From Streptomyces albospinus (GTDB lineage: Bacteria; Actinomycetota; Actinomycetes; Streptomycetales; Streptomycetaceae), in NCBI RefSeq assembly GCF_014648695.1, contig NZ_BMRP01000012.1, positions 78,830 through 142,829 on the forward strand: DNA of 64,000 nt. The letters are read 5' to 3'. A program made the position numbers and the translations under genes. Positions within the stretch are counted from its first letter, which is position 1; each line of letters opens with the position of its first letter. Under the pieces are notes generated by a model. The model saw only the letters and a list, made by a program, of their open reading frames with translations. It made no database searches and had not been told where the DNA came from. Shown here in pieces: positions 17,563 through 26,094 of this stretch.

Positions 17563-18316
17563 GGATCCAGCCCCCGTCGATGCGAAGGGTCTGGCCGGTG
17601 ATAAAGCCTGCGTCGTCGGTGGCGAGGAAGGCGACGGCTGCGGCAACGTCCTCTGGACGGCCCCTGCGTGGGATGCACTGACGGGCCAGCTGCCGTGCGG
17701 TCATGGCGGCCGGGTCGGGGACGACGGAGTCCTCGGCAGCAACGCGGATGGAACCGGGCGCCACGCAGTTGGCGGTGATGCCGGAGGCGCCGAGTTCGCG
17801 GGCGAGGGCGCGGGTGAGCCCTTCGAGGCCGGCCTTGGCGCTGATGTAGCCGCTCAGGTCACGGCGGCCTGCTGCAGCAAGGACAGAGCCGATCGTGACG
17901 ATTCGTCCCCACCCACCGGCGGTCATGCCGGGTGTCAGCTCGTGGGCGAGGAGGTAGTGGCTGGTGAGGTTGGTGTCCAGCGCGTTCTGCCAGCTGTTGG
18001 GGGTCGTCTCCGCCCACGGTATGCGGGGGTAGGCGCCGGCGTTGCTGACGAGGACATCGATCGTCCCAAGCTGTTCGCTGGCCTGTCGGCAGAGCCATCG
18101 GACGGCTTCGGGATCACGGAGGTCGGCTTCCAGGGGAAGGACGGTGCCTCCCCTTCGAGCCATTCGTTCGACGATGTGGGTGGCGGCTGGCTGGTCGCCA
18201 TGGTGGGCCACGATGACGGCGGCGCCCTGAGCGGAGAGACGTTGGGCGATGGCGGTGCCGATGCCGCCGGTGGCTCCCGTGACGAGGGCCGTGCGCCCGT
18301 TCAAAGGGCCGGGCAT
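17555..18316 (-). CDS. short-chain dehydrogenase/reductase
   Basis: A 253-aa classical SDR. The NAD(P)-binding TGATGGIG motif is at residues 14-21, VSNAGAYPRIPW near 90 is the NAG motif, and the catalytic Ser-Tyr-Lys set is IGSV followed by YISAK. The C-terminus has the FITGQTLRIDGGW closure typical of the FabG-like group. It would oxidise or reduce a hydroxyl/ketone, possibly on a sugar. It overlaps the kinase-fold gene before it by 16 bases and the phosphatase after it by 8 bases. Confidence 0.88.
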   Translation of the reverse strand: MPGPLNGRTALVTGATGGIGTAIAQRLSAQGAAVIVAHHGDQPAATHIVERMARRGGTVLPLEADLRDPEAVRWLCRQASEQLGTIDVLVSNAGAYPRIPWAETTPNSWQNALDTNLTSHYLLAHELTPGMTAGGWGRIVTIGSVLAAAGRRDLSGYISAKAGLEGLTRALARELGASGITANCVAPGSIRVAAEDSVVPDPAAMTARQLARQCIPRRGRPEDVAAAVAFLATDDAGFITGQTLRIDGGWILG

Positions 18317-19437
18317 GGGGACTCCAGCGGGGAGAAGTAGGCGACGGGGTCGAAGGAGGGGCTCATGGCCTCTGCCAGCCGGGCCAGGAGCACGAGCCGG
18401 TCTTCGGGGGCCAACTCGGCCAGGTTGTAGACGGCGAGGATCCGCATGGCGACGTAGGGGCGGAGCAGGTCGGCCAGGTTCGTGCCGGCCCAAAGCCGTT
18501 CGGCAACTGGCAGCACCAGGCGCTCCCAGTAGGCGTTGATGGCAGTTCGCCGCGGTGCTGAGAGGCGCCACGCGTAGTCGATGTGGACCGTGTTCGTGGT
18601 GCGGTCGACGGTGGCTCGCAGGAGCTGAGGGGTGTTGGCCACGATGTGATCGAAAGTGGCTCGGTGGTCGGCGAAGGCGGCCGGGTTGTAGGTGGGGACC
18701 AGCCAGCCACCGAGGGCGGAGGCGTACCACAAGAAGTTCGCGAACTCGCCCGGGATGCTGTTGAGGCCGGCGGTGTCATAGTCGAGCCAGGCCAGGGGGT
18801 GGGCGAGGTTGACGTCGGTCGGATCCCCCTGGGTGAGAGCCGCCCAGACAGGTTCAGGCTCGGCGAAGTGGTCGTGAAGCCGACGGAGCGTGGCGGCCCA
18901 GTCGAGGTGGAGCCGCTGGCCGTTGATGTTCAACACGTACGTGCCGAGGCGGGAGACCGGGACGTCGACGATGCCGGCGGCGACGGGGAAGTCCCGTCCG
19001 CGGTAGTAGGCGTCAAGACGGCCCCCCGGCGCGGCGCGATCCCAGTACAGCTTGCGCACGACCTGGGCTTGGTCGGCGCGCTGCGCGGTGGTGAGGATGG
19101 CGTCGCGGTAGGCAGCGGTGAGCTGGCGCATGTAGGCATGGAGTTCGCTGCTGGGTTCGTGCGCATTGAGGAGGTCGAGCAGGAGTCCGCGGTCAGGACC
19201 GATGGGGAGCCGTTCGTACGTGAGCACGTATCCGCCCGGCACCCGTAGGCGGGCGCGGAGAGCGGGTACGCGGTAGTGCTGGCCAAGGCGGGCGTGGCCG
19301 CGGATCTCGTCGCGGGCTTCGGACGGGTTACGGGTGTACTTCACGAGCAGGTGCTGGTCGAAGAAGTCGACGGGGAGAAGCAGGTTGCGGGTGAAACGGC
19401 GCAGCGGGCCGATCCTCAGGTGCGTTGGTCCGGTCAT
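18301..19437 (-). CDS. kinase-fold (APH-like) protein
   Basis: About 378 aa. The overall order resembles aminoglycoside phosphotransferases: an N-lobe lysine region (QHLLVKYTRNPSEARDEI), a hinge (YVLTYERLPIGPD), a catalytic loop TQGDPTDVNL and a metal loop AWLDYDTAG. The catalytic loop has Gln-Gly-Asp instead of the usual His-Gly-Asp, so the family is recognisable but diverged. The C-terminal helical domain is longer than in typical APH enzymes. ATG 19437 overlaps the glycosyltransferase stop (TGATG). Likely substrate: a sugar or nucleoside hydroxyl; this is inferred. Confidence 0.7.
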   Translation of the reverse strand: MTGPTHLRIGPLRRFTRNLLLPVDFFDQHLLVKYTRNPSEARDEIRGHARLGQHYRVPALRARLRVPGGYVLTYERLPIGPDRGLLLDLLNAHEPSSELHAYMRQLTAAYRDAILTTAQRADQAQVVRKLYWDRAAPGGRLDAYYRGRDFPVAAGIVDVPVSRLGTYVLNINGQRLHLDWAATLRRLHDHFAEPEPVWAALTQGDPTDVNLAHPLAWLDYDTAGLNSIPGEFANFLWYASALGGWLVPTYNPAAFADHRATFDHIVANTPQLLRATVDRTTNTVHIDYAWRLSAPRRTAINAYWERLVLPVAERLWAGTNLADLLRPYVAMRILAVYNLAELAPEDRLVLLARLAEAMSPSFDPVAYFSPLESPCPAL

Positions 19438-20585
19438 CACCTGCTCCCATCGAGTAGGTCGGAACAGAGCTGGGCGAGCGAGGCGGGTGTGATGGCCTCC
19501 ATGTGCCTGTCCGCATTCGCGGAGAGGCCGTCGCGTACGGGGCACAGGTCGCCCTGGTGCATGCGGTCGGAGAGGGCGGTGGCGACGGCGTGGTGGTGGG
19601 GCTGGCCGGTGCGCCATTTGCTGTGACTGTGCCGGGCATAGAGCCCGATGACTGGCGGGCCGGCGCCGTCTGATCTGCGCGCCAGTCCGGCGAGGTGGGT
19701 GAGACCAGTGTCGTTGCCGACGACCAGGTCGCAGTGTGGGAACAAATCGGCAAGGTGAACGGCAGACACCCCGTCAAGACGCAGGACCTGGACGCAGTGG
19801 GCGGGGCTTTCAGCGGCGGCGTGAATACCACCGTTCTGGCCGCCGATGAGCAGCAGCTGAGTGGGTGTTCCCCGCGCGTGGGCGATGCGTTCGGCTACCT
19901 CGATGAAGCGTTGCACCGTGTAGTCCTTGCGCTCGGGCCAGCTGGTAGCGGTGATGGCGGCGATGGTCAGCCCGCTGAGCCAGCCTGCGGTCCGCAGTTG
20001 TTCCACCAGGCCGCTTGACCGGTAGGTGAGCGTTGGGGAGAAGGGAGCACTGCCGGGTAATCGGACGCCGAGGCGGCGTTCCAGTGCCAGGTAGTGGCGT
20101 GCGGGCAGGTCCGGGTGCGCCCGTCCGCCCGATGACCAGCAAGGTGGCGCGGCGGGATCGCAGACCAGGGCCGTCGCAGCCTCCGCCTGACGGGCCTCGA
20201 TTCCCAGCCGGTCGCCGATGACAACACGATGGCCGTGGGGCGGGGTGGCCGGGTTCTGAGTGACCAGGCCGCAGCGAGAGATCAGTTCGGCGTGCGGGCC
20301 GGTTGCCCGGACTGTGGGTGGATCGGAGTGCAGGCCGATCCATTCGGTCAGGGCGCGGACGGCAGAGAGGGCGAGGAGGGTATCGCCGAGCTTCCCGTGG
20401 AAGGCCACCTCGATGTCACCGCACTGGCTGAGGCGGTCGGTGAGTTCGACCGAGGCGGGGAGGGGAAGGGGTGCACCGACCGGGAGGTCGTCGCGGTCGT
20501 ATCCGAGGGGCGTGGTGTGGACGGCAGTGGTGGGGATGCTGGGAGAGCCAGGGTGGAAATGGATCCCAGCGGAGAGGACCTTCAC
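19437..20585 (-). CDS. GT9-like (heptosyltransferase-type) glycosyltransferase
   Basis: About 382 aa. The N-terminal half contains VAFHGKLGDTLLALSAVRAL, a hallmark of heptosyltransferase-like proteins, and the C-terminal half has LVVGNDTGLTHLAGLA, the family 9 donor-site motif, plus LLIGGQNGGIH. Enzymes of this family move heptose from ADP-heptose; in a Gram-positive the donor may be another nucleotide sugar. GTG 20585 overlaps the phosphoribosyltransferase stop by GTGA. In other bacteria GT9 genes often neighbour DUF4254 proteins, and a DUF4254 fusion lies two genes upstream here. Confidence 0.8.
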   Translation of the reverse strand: MKVLSAGIHFHPGSPSIPTTAVHTTPLGYDRDDLPVGAPLPLPASVELTDRLSQCGDIEVAFHGKLGDTLLALSAVRALTEWIGLHSDPPTVRATGPHAELISRCGLVTQNPATPPHGHRVVIGDRLGIEARQAEAATALVCDPAAPPCWSSGGRAHPDLPARHYLALERRLGVRLPGSAPFSPTLTYRSSGLVEQLRTAGWLSGLTIAAITATSWPERKDYTVQRFIEVAERIAHARGTPTQLLLIGGQNGGIHAAAESPAHCVQVLRLDGVSAVHLADLFPHCDLVVGNDTGLTHLAGLARRSDGAGPPVIGLYARHSHSKWRTGQPHHHAVATALSDRMHQGDLCPVRDGLSANADRHMEAITPASLAQLCSDLLDGSR

Positions 20586-21160
20586 GCTTCTGCCTCGATC
20601 GTGGTGAGGGCGATCAGCGGGAGGCCGAGATCCTCGTTGAGCAGGCGGCGGGCCCCGCGCGTGGTGTCCTCCACGAGGCAGGTTGCAGCCAGTGGAATGG
20701 CTCCCGCCTCTCGGAGGGCCTGGGTGAGGTTGGCCAGTGTCCTGCCGGTGGTGACCTCGTCGTCCACAAGGATGATCCGCTGCCCCGGTGTGATGCCGTA
20801 GGCAAAGACGTCGGTACGCATCGCGTGGGGTTCGCTGAAACGGACCGCGCCGTCGAGCGGGAGGTGCAGCTTCCAGGCGATCTTGTAGGGGAGCTGTGCG
20901 GCGGCGGCCAAGGAGACGGTGGGCAGGATGCCACCGGCGTCCAGGCCGAGAAGGAAGTCCACGGGGCCGAGTTCTTCGGCGACGTGGTGCTGGACGCGCT
21001 GCCACAGGCAGGCGCCAGTGGTGGCGAGGTTTTGGGGGGTGACGGGAGCTTCGAGGCCGTCCAAGGAGTGGATGACGCGTTCGCGTCGGCTGGTCGGACT
21101 GACACCCAGTCGTTCGACGATGCGGGCAGTGAAAGGCGGTGCGGCCAGAGTTTCGGGCAC
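20582..21160 (-). CDS. phosphoribosyltransferase family protein
   Basis: About 192 aa with the type I phosphoribosyltransferase fold. The PRPP-binding motif IILVDDEVTTGRTLANL lies near residue 120, preceded by the FLLGLDAGGILPT loop. It would couple a base to PRPP or the reverse; the base-binding hood is too diverged to name a substrate. GTG 21160 is preferred (AGGGA eight bases upstream), since an open frame extends beyond it without a good start. The gene sits 56 bases after the DUF4254 fusion and is coupled to the GT9 gene. Confidence 0.78.
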   Translation of the reverse strand: MPETLAAPPFTARIVERLGVSPTSRRERVIHSLDGLEAPVTPQNLATTGACLWQRVQHHVAEELGPVDFLLGLDAGGILPTVSLAAAAQLPYKIAWKLHLPLDGAVRFSEPHAMRTDVFAYGITPGQRIILVDDEVTTGRTLANLTQALREAGAIPLAATCLVEDTTRGARRLLNEDLGLPLIALTTIEAEA

Positions 21161-21216
21161 GGCAAATTCCCTGTGGGCGAGGTGGAAGGTGGACGAAACT
21201 GGCAGGCAGTGGCTCG

Positions 21217-23016
21217 TCAGGCCGCGAGCTGCACGGCGTACCAGGTCAGAAGCTGGTCGACTGCCGGGATGACAGCCCCCAGGGCCTGCTCGCTGCGGCC
21301 CTCGCGCCAGGCGGCGGATACCTCCGCCAGGGGCGGTACAGAGAGGCCAGGCAGCTCGGGCAGCCGGGAGGCAGCGGTGAGGATGCGGTCGGGACCGTTC
21401 TCCCACTGATTGTGCTCGCGAAGGAGGAGACGGCAGGCCAGCACAAGGTGCTTGTACAGCTGCCGCAGCGTCTCGGGGCAGGCGTCGGTGCGCAGCCGCC
21501 GCATGGTGAGCATCACCTGAGGGAGTTCGCGGACAGCGGCCAGAGCGAGTTCGTCCTGCGTGATGGACGGAAGCTCCAGATCAGGTGCGTAGTGAAGAAC
21601 GGGCTGTCCTTGCTGAAGCTGGTACAGCGAAAAGGCCAGGCGCGGCGTGAGCCGCCGCGCGGTCAGCTCGCCGGGTGTGACGAGAGTGAGCCCGAGAGCA
21701 GCCGCATCGCCCAGCGCAGCCCGGTAGCGTTCCAGGGCTTCGGTGATCCTGTCGGTGACGTCGTGTTCGGCGACCACCAGCAGGTCCAAGTCCGACCAGC
21801 CGGCGATCCAGGTTCCCTCGCCGGGGCTTCCCGTCAAGGCCACCAGCTGCACGGCCGGGCCGTTGGCGCGAAGGGCGTCGACGAAGTCGGACGTGGCCGC
21901 CGCCACCGGCGCGGACAGACCCAGGCCGTACGCGGTGGCGATGCGAAGTGCGCCTGGGCCCGCGGGAGCAGCTATCCGCAGGAGTCGGGCGCGCAGAGCG
22001 GCGACGCTGCCGGAGTTGTCCATCACGTGGTCGGCCACGGCGGCGACCTGGTGTGCGCCGCGGCTCATCTTGATCTCGTCCTTGGCAGCGACGGCCTGGG
22101 CCGGCATTCCGGATCGCGCTACCCGCACGGCGAACGCGGCGTCCAGGTAGACGATCTGCAGCTTGTCGCCCATGAGCTGCTTGAGCTCGGTGATCGAAGC
22201 GTTGTCGTGGACGGACTCGATCGTGAACAGTCGTGTGTCCACGTGCGCGTCCGCGAAGCGGTTCAGCTCACCCAGGAGCATCTCGGCCTGGCGTCGCGCG
22301 GACAGTGCGTAGGGGTCCGCGAGGCCCTGACGATGGGCCGCCTGGCGAAGGAGAAAGCCGATCTTCAAGCGCTGGGCTCCACAGGTCTGCCGGACGAACT
22401 CAGCGCTGGTGCTTTTGCCGCACTCGCTCAAACCGCCGAAGGCGATGACGCTGCCAAGGTGACGGCTGGGCTTGATGTCGGGTACCTCGAAGTCGTCGCA
22501 TCCGTAGAGCTTGTAGCGGGCCGGCGCGGGAAGGCGCTTGCGACCACATATGACGTCGGCGACGAGTGTGTCGAGAGCGGCGGACATCTCCTCGCGCTGC
22601 TGGAGGAGCGCAGGGACGCGGCGCCGAGCAAGTTCATCGCGCGCCGAGATGCGTTCGTTGTGCCATATCCGCAGGGTCAGCACCGACAGCCGGTCCACGA
22701 CGGAGGCGAGCGTCTCGGTGTGCAGCGGCGCATCAGCGCGGCCTTCGTCCGCCAACGTCCCGAGGACTTCGTCTGCCCGTTCGGCCAGAGCGTTGCGCTC
22801 GGCGTTGAGCTGGTCGATTTCCCGCTTGCAGTCGGCGACCTGGACGGCGGTCAGGCGCGCGTCGCGCACCCGGTCCTCGGCGTTCCACAGGTTCGCGTTG
22901 ACGGTGTGGAGTCGTGTCACCGCATCGTCGAGACGCCGCCAGTCCTTCTCCGACAGCGTGGCGGTGGCTCGGGAAAGCCCCGGCGGAAGGACCAGGGGTG
23001 GGGAGTTCTGGGTCAT
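21217..23016 (-). CDS. DUF4254-P-loop kinase-nucleotidyltransferase fusion
   Basis: A 599-aa protein that appears to hold three domains. Residues about 20-175 match DUF4254 (LHTVNANLWNAEDRVRDARL, IDQLNAERNALAE, DRLSVLTLRIWHNE). Residues about 190-390 form a P-loop kinase (VIAFGGLSECGKSTSAEFVR, then a LIKIGFLLR-like lid region and SRGAHQVAAVADHVMDN). Residues about 400-599 begin with a nucleotidyltransferase signature, ALTGSPGEG followed by WSDLDLLVV, and a helical tail. It would phosphorylate and possibly nucleotidylate a small molecule. It is coupled to the preceding kinase by ATGA. I know of no characterised protein with this domain order. Confidence 0.75.
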   Translation of the reverse strand: MTQNSPPLVLPPGLSRATATLSEKDWRRLDDAVTRLHTVNANLWNAEDRVRDARLTAVQVADCKREIDQLNAERNALAERADEVLGTLADEGRADAPLHTETLASVVDRLSVLTLRIWHNERISARDELARRRVPALLQQREEMSAALDTLVADVICGRKRLPAPARYKLYGCDDFEVPDIKPSRHLGSVIAFGGLSECGKSTSAEFVRQTCGAQRLKIGFLLRQAAHRQGLADPYALSARRQAEMLLGELNRFADAHVDTRLFTIESVHDNASITELKQLMGDKLQIVYLDAAFAVRVARSGMPAQAVAAKDEIKMSRGAHQVAAVADHVMDNSGSVAALRARLLRIAAPAGPGALRIATAYGLGLSAPVAAATSDFVDALRANGPAVQLVALTGSPGEGTWIAGWSDLDLLVVAEHDVTDRITEALERYRAALGDAAALGLTLVTPGELTARRLTPRLAFSLYQLQQGQPVLHYAPDLELPSITQDELALAAVRELPQVMLTMRRLRTDACPETLRQLYKHLVLACRLLLREHNQWENGPDRILTAASRLPELPGLSVPPLAEVSAAWREGRSEQALGAVIPAVDQLLTWYAVQLAA

Positions 23017-23672
23017 CGGGGGCTCCCGTCCTCCAAAGAGGTAACTGGCAGGTGGGCGCTGACGCAGCCGAGCACCTCGGCATAGACGTCGTCTGTGGAG
23101 CGGTCCTGGCAGTCCACGACCGCCGAGTACACGCCGTTGTCTGCTTGGCGGAGCAGTACCGAGTGCAGCGCCATTTGATAGGCGGGATAGATCCCGGTCC
23201 AGGAACGGCCTTCACGGGCACTGGTGATCGCATAGCTGCGGTCGGGATCACGCGCCGGCAGGAGAAGAACGGAGGTTTCCACCGGGGTGGACCGTGCCCG
23301 GGCAATGCCGGCCACGGTACCCAATGCCTCCCGTACCGTCAGACGGTCCTTGACCACACAGGTTGCGGCAGCCACGGCCAGGAGCATGGGAAGGCCCCGG
23401 TCAAGCAGACCCGTCCGGCCGGTTTCGCGAGCAGCGGCCCGCATGGCATGGCCGGCCAGCAGCATCGTGGTCAGCTCCATCGTCGTGGACGTCTCGAACC
23501 ACCACGTGGCGTAGTCGTTAGCGGCCACCTTGGCCCACGGCTCCGGGTCGTGTTCGTGGACCGCGCCCAGCGGTTGGAAACCGCTCCAGAAGTCGGCCAA
23601 GCGCCGCAACTGCGTCGTCTTACCGACGTTGTCAGGCCCGTTGAGGCTGACGAAGTTCGGCACGCTCTGCAT
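23013..23672 (-). CDS. thymidylate kinase-like P-loop protein
   Basis: A 219-aa P-loop NTPase. The Walker A motif VSLNGPDNVGKTTQLRRLAD at the very N-terminus matches thymidylate kinase-like proteins, and LLDRGLPMLLAVAAA resembles the DR-x region that binds the nucleoside monophosphate. The lid segment (SYAITSAREGRSWTG) is not a standard Tmk lid, so the substrate may differ from dTMP. It lies six bases after the Nudix stop and overlaps the next gene by ATGA. Confidence 0.78.
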   Translation of the reverse strand: MQSVPNFVSLNGPDNVGKTTQLRRLADFWSGFQPLGAVHEHDPEPWAKVAANDYATWWFETSTTMELTTMLLAGHAMRAAARETGRTGLLDRGLPMLLAVAAATCVVKDRLTVREALGTVAGIARARSTPVETSVLLLPARDPDRSYAITSAREGRSWTGIYPAYQMALHSVLLRQADNGVYSAVVDCQDRSTDDVYAEVLGCVSAHLPVTSLEDGSPR

Positions 23673-23678
23673 CGGCGC

Positions 23679-24149
23679 TCACACCTTGCGGATCGGAGTG
23701 TCGAGGACAGAGGTGATCGCCTCGGTGTTGGCGGAGATGAACTCGGACAGCTCCGGCGGCATCAGCTTCAGTCCGCGAACCGCCTCGGCGGTGAACGGCA
23801 CCCGGACGACCTCGTATTCGCCACGTTCCGGCTTGGAGAACTCCGTCCCCGTTCGAGCAGAAAGGTTCATGGATGCCAGGCGGGCCGCGAAGATGTGCTG
23901 GACGCCGATGCCACCGTCCGCAAGGTCGTCGGTAATCAGGTGGACGAGTTCGGCGCGGTCCAACTTGCCGCCGAGTTCCTCGAACACCTCGCGGTGCAGG
24001 GCGTCCTCGATGGTCGGGTCTTCCTCCTCGACCCCGCCGCCAACCGACACCCAGTACGGTTCCTTGCCCGGCTTGGTGCGCTTGATCAGGACCAGCTCAT
24101 CACCGTCGAGGAGGATTGCCCGGGCGTTCCGCTTGACGATCTCTGCCAT
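23679..24149 (-). CDS. Nudix hydrolase, first gene of the block
   Basis: A 156-aa Nudix protein. The Nudix box is complete and runs from GGGVEEEDPT (residues about 37-46) through LHREVFEELGG (about 51-61). It would cleave a nucleoside diphosphate linked to another moiety, for example a nucleotide sugar. ATG 24149 has AAAGGAG eight bases upstream. It opens the long minus-strand gene block and lies back to back with the XRE regulator gene, so its promoter is likely in the intervening 220 bases. Confidence 0.9.
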   Translation of the reverse strand: MAEIVKRNARAILLDGDELVLIKRTKPGKEPYWVSVGGGVEEEDPTIEDALHREVFEELGGKLDRAELVHLITDDLADGGIGVQHIFAARLASMNLSARTGTEFSKPERGEYEVVRVPFTAEAVRGLKLMPPELSEFISANTEAITSVLDTPIRKV

Positions 24150-24369
24150 GCCAATTACTCCTTTGAGTAGTGTTACTTGGCCAGCGGCCCCCCTGAACGG
24201 GTGGACTCCTGGGAGGGGTGTTGCTCTCCGCCTGGCGCTCCAGCATGGAGCACGCTGGACCGGGAGCGGGATGCACAACTGCTGCACCAACGCCGTACCA
24301 ACGCCGAACACCTCTCGCCAGCCTGCGCGTTCGGCGCTGACACTCGGACAACGGACAGGGGGACTGGCA
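24150..24369. promoter_or_regulatory. divergent control region between Nudix and XRE genes
   Basis: This 220-base stretch separates the two divergent operons. TACTC-CTTT-GAGTA (24156-24169) is an inverted repeat that also covers the ribosome binding site of the Nudix gene. In the minus transcript it could mask AAAGGAG in a small hairpin, or in DNA serve as an operator for the XRE protein. I see no confident -10/-35 pair. Confidence 0.4.
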
Positions 24370-25503
24370 GTGGTCATGGTGCAGCGATGGTCCGGGCGAG
24401 AGGCCCGGTTGCTTCGTGAAGCCAAGCGCATGAGCATCCGTGACTTCGCCGAATACCTAGGAGTCAGTCACCGCGGCGTCTCGAAGTGGGAGGCCGGCGG
24501 AGAGCTCTACTTCCCGCGCTCGGCCTCGCAGGCCGTTCTCGATACCGTCCTCGCACGCGCCTCGGACGAGGAGAAGTCACGGTTCGCGGAAGCCCTCGGC
24601 GGGCATGCCCAGAGCCCGTCAGGCACTGCAGGGATTCAGGTCGACTCCCACAAGTTCCTACCTGTTTTCATCGGCATCGACCACGCACAGCGGCTACGCG
24701 CCCACATGACGCAGGATGCAGCAGCCGGCTGGATGGAGTCATCTTCGACCCGCGTGGAGCACCCGGAAGCACCGATGTGCACCCTCCACGTCTTCGCCTG
24801 CGGTGTCGCCGTGTTCCACCTGGTCCAGCCCCGGGAACCGGCCACCCTTACCGAACTGGCAGTGTGGCGTTACCGCTCTTACGCCTCCGATCTCACGTGG
24901 GCGAGGGCGACGATCCGCGAACTGCTGGACGCGAATCACCCCCTCGGGCCGAGCCCGCAGTACGTCCTCTCCCTCTACTGGCTGGCCTCCAGCCCATGGA
25001 CCGGCAACGAGTACGACACCGCTCTGCGCCTGCTGTCCACACCATCGGTGCTTGTCGACCGTGGGGCGCCAGACGGCCCCGCGCCCTTGGAAGGCTCGGT
25101 GGAAAAGGCGCTCCTGGCCACGGGCTTTGATCACCCCGATATCGTCTCCTTCGGCGTACGCGGAGTCTCCACCGGATACGCGGGCTGGTCCGGAGTCTCC
25201 TACGCGTCGATTTCACAGGAACGCAGCCTCACCGTCGATGAACTGGTCGACTGTGAACTGACCGTCCAGGCACTGTGGTGTTTCACTCACCAGGTTCAGC
25301 AACTGGTCGAGGAGGGGCAGGATCCATCCATGCCCGAAAGCTACGGCTGGCGCTTCCTTCGAGCCGCCTACTCCCGGCTCAGCACGGCACGCGCCCAGGA
25401 GACCGCGCAGCACTGCCTCATGCGCGAGGCCATCATCAACACCAGCGGCCTGACCGAACGACTCCGCGCCGCACAGGACGCGCTGCGCGAAAGCGCCAAC
25501 TGA
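24370..25503 (+). CDS. XRE-family regulator, likely controls the block
   Basis: About 377 aa. The N-terminus has a clean helix-turn-helix (LREAKRMSIRDFAEYLGVS followed by RGVSKWEAGG). The long C-terminal region (residues about 90-375) has Trp-rich segments (YWLASSPWTGNEYDTALRLL, QALWCFTHQVQQLVEEG) and probably senses a ligand or dimerises. GTG 24370 is preferred because AGGGGG lies seven bases upstream; ATG 24376 is the alternative. It is divergent from the long minus-strand block and heads a three-gene plus-strand operon, so it is the natural candidate regulator of both. Confidence 0.8.
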   Translation: MVMVQRWSGREARLLREAKRMSIRDFAEYLGVSHRGVSKWEAGGELYFPRSASQAVLDTVLARASDEEKSRFAEALGGHAQSPSGTAGIQVDSHKFLPVFIGIDHAQRLRAHMTQDAAAGWMESSSTRVEHPEAPMCTLHVFACGVAVFHLVQPREPATLTELAVWRYRSYASDLTWARATIRELLDANHPLGPSPQYVLSLYWLASSPWTGNEYDTALRLLSTPSVLVDRGAPDGPAPLEGSVEKALLATGFDHPDIVSFGVRGVSTGYAGWSGVSYASISQERSLTVDELVDCELTVQALWCFTHQVQQLVEEGQDPSMPESYGWRFLRAAYSRLSTARAQETAQHCLMREAIINTSGLTERLRAAQDALRESAN

Positions 25504-25520
25504 GAAGGCAGGGACCACGT

Positions 25521-26090
25521 ATGGACCCCAGTAGAGCAGCGCTGGTCGTGATCGACCTGCAGAACGGCTTCGTGAACCACCACAGCCACCATGTCGTCCC
25601 CGCCGTCCAAGACCTGGTGACCCGCTGGGCCGACGCAGGCAGGCCGGTCATCTTCACCCGCTATTTCAACCACCCCGGAAGCCCGTACGAACGGTTCTTC
25701 CAGTGGAGCCGACTGCAGGGGCCCCCTGAAACCGACATCGTCCAGGAGCTTGCCGGCCAAGCCGCCGGCGCGTACGCGACCATCGACAAGGCCGGCTACA
25801 CGCTGTTCACGCCGGAAGCCACCGAACTGGTCCGGAAAGCAGGCTGGACCGACCTGCTGTTCTGCGGCGTAGCCACCGAAAGTTGCGTCCTGAAGTCCGC
25901 CGCGGACGCCTTCGAGCACGGCTACGCGCCCAAGATTGTCACCGACGCCTGCGCAAGCGACGCCGGACCGGAAGTGCACGAGGCAGGCTTGCTTGTGGCA
26001 CGCCGACTTATCGGACCACGACAGCTGACCACCAGCGCCGACGTGATGAGAGAACTCTCAGCACCTTGTAGTGCCGTGGTGCTGGAATAG
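25521..26090 (+). CDS. isochorismatase-like cysteine hydrolase
   Basis: A 189-aa protein of the isochorismatase superfamily. The catalytic set is visible: Asp in LVVIDLQNGF, Lys in ATIDKAGYTLF and Cys in FCGVATESCVL. The family includes nicotinamidases, ureido hydrolases and isochorismatases. Against isochorismatase proper, no aryl-carrier domain is present, and the substrate is likely an amide or imide. It lies 17 bases after the XRE gene with its own AGGGA site, and 4 bases before the flavoprotein gene. Confidence 0.88.
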   Translation: MDPSRAALVVIDLQNGFVNHHSHHVVPAVQDLVTRWADAGRPVIFTRYFNHPGSPYERFFQWSRLQGPPETDIVQELAGQAAGAYATIDKAGYTLFTPEATELVRKAGWTDLLFCGVATESCVLKSAADAFEHGYAPKIVTDACASDAGPEVHEAGLLVARRLIGPRQLTTSADVMRELSAPCSAVVLE

Positions 26091-26094
26091 CCCC

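Noticed and set aside
17555..18730. The SDR open frame extended to 18730 as one long gene.
   Set aside because: The added N-terminal 138 residues are Arg/Pro-rich and lie antisense-free but out of frame within the kinase-fold gene; ATG 18316 gives a standard SDR.
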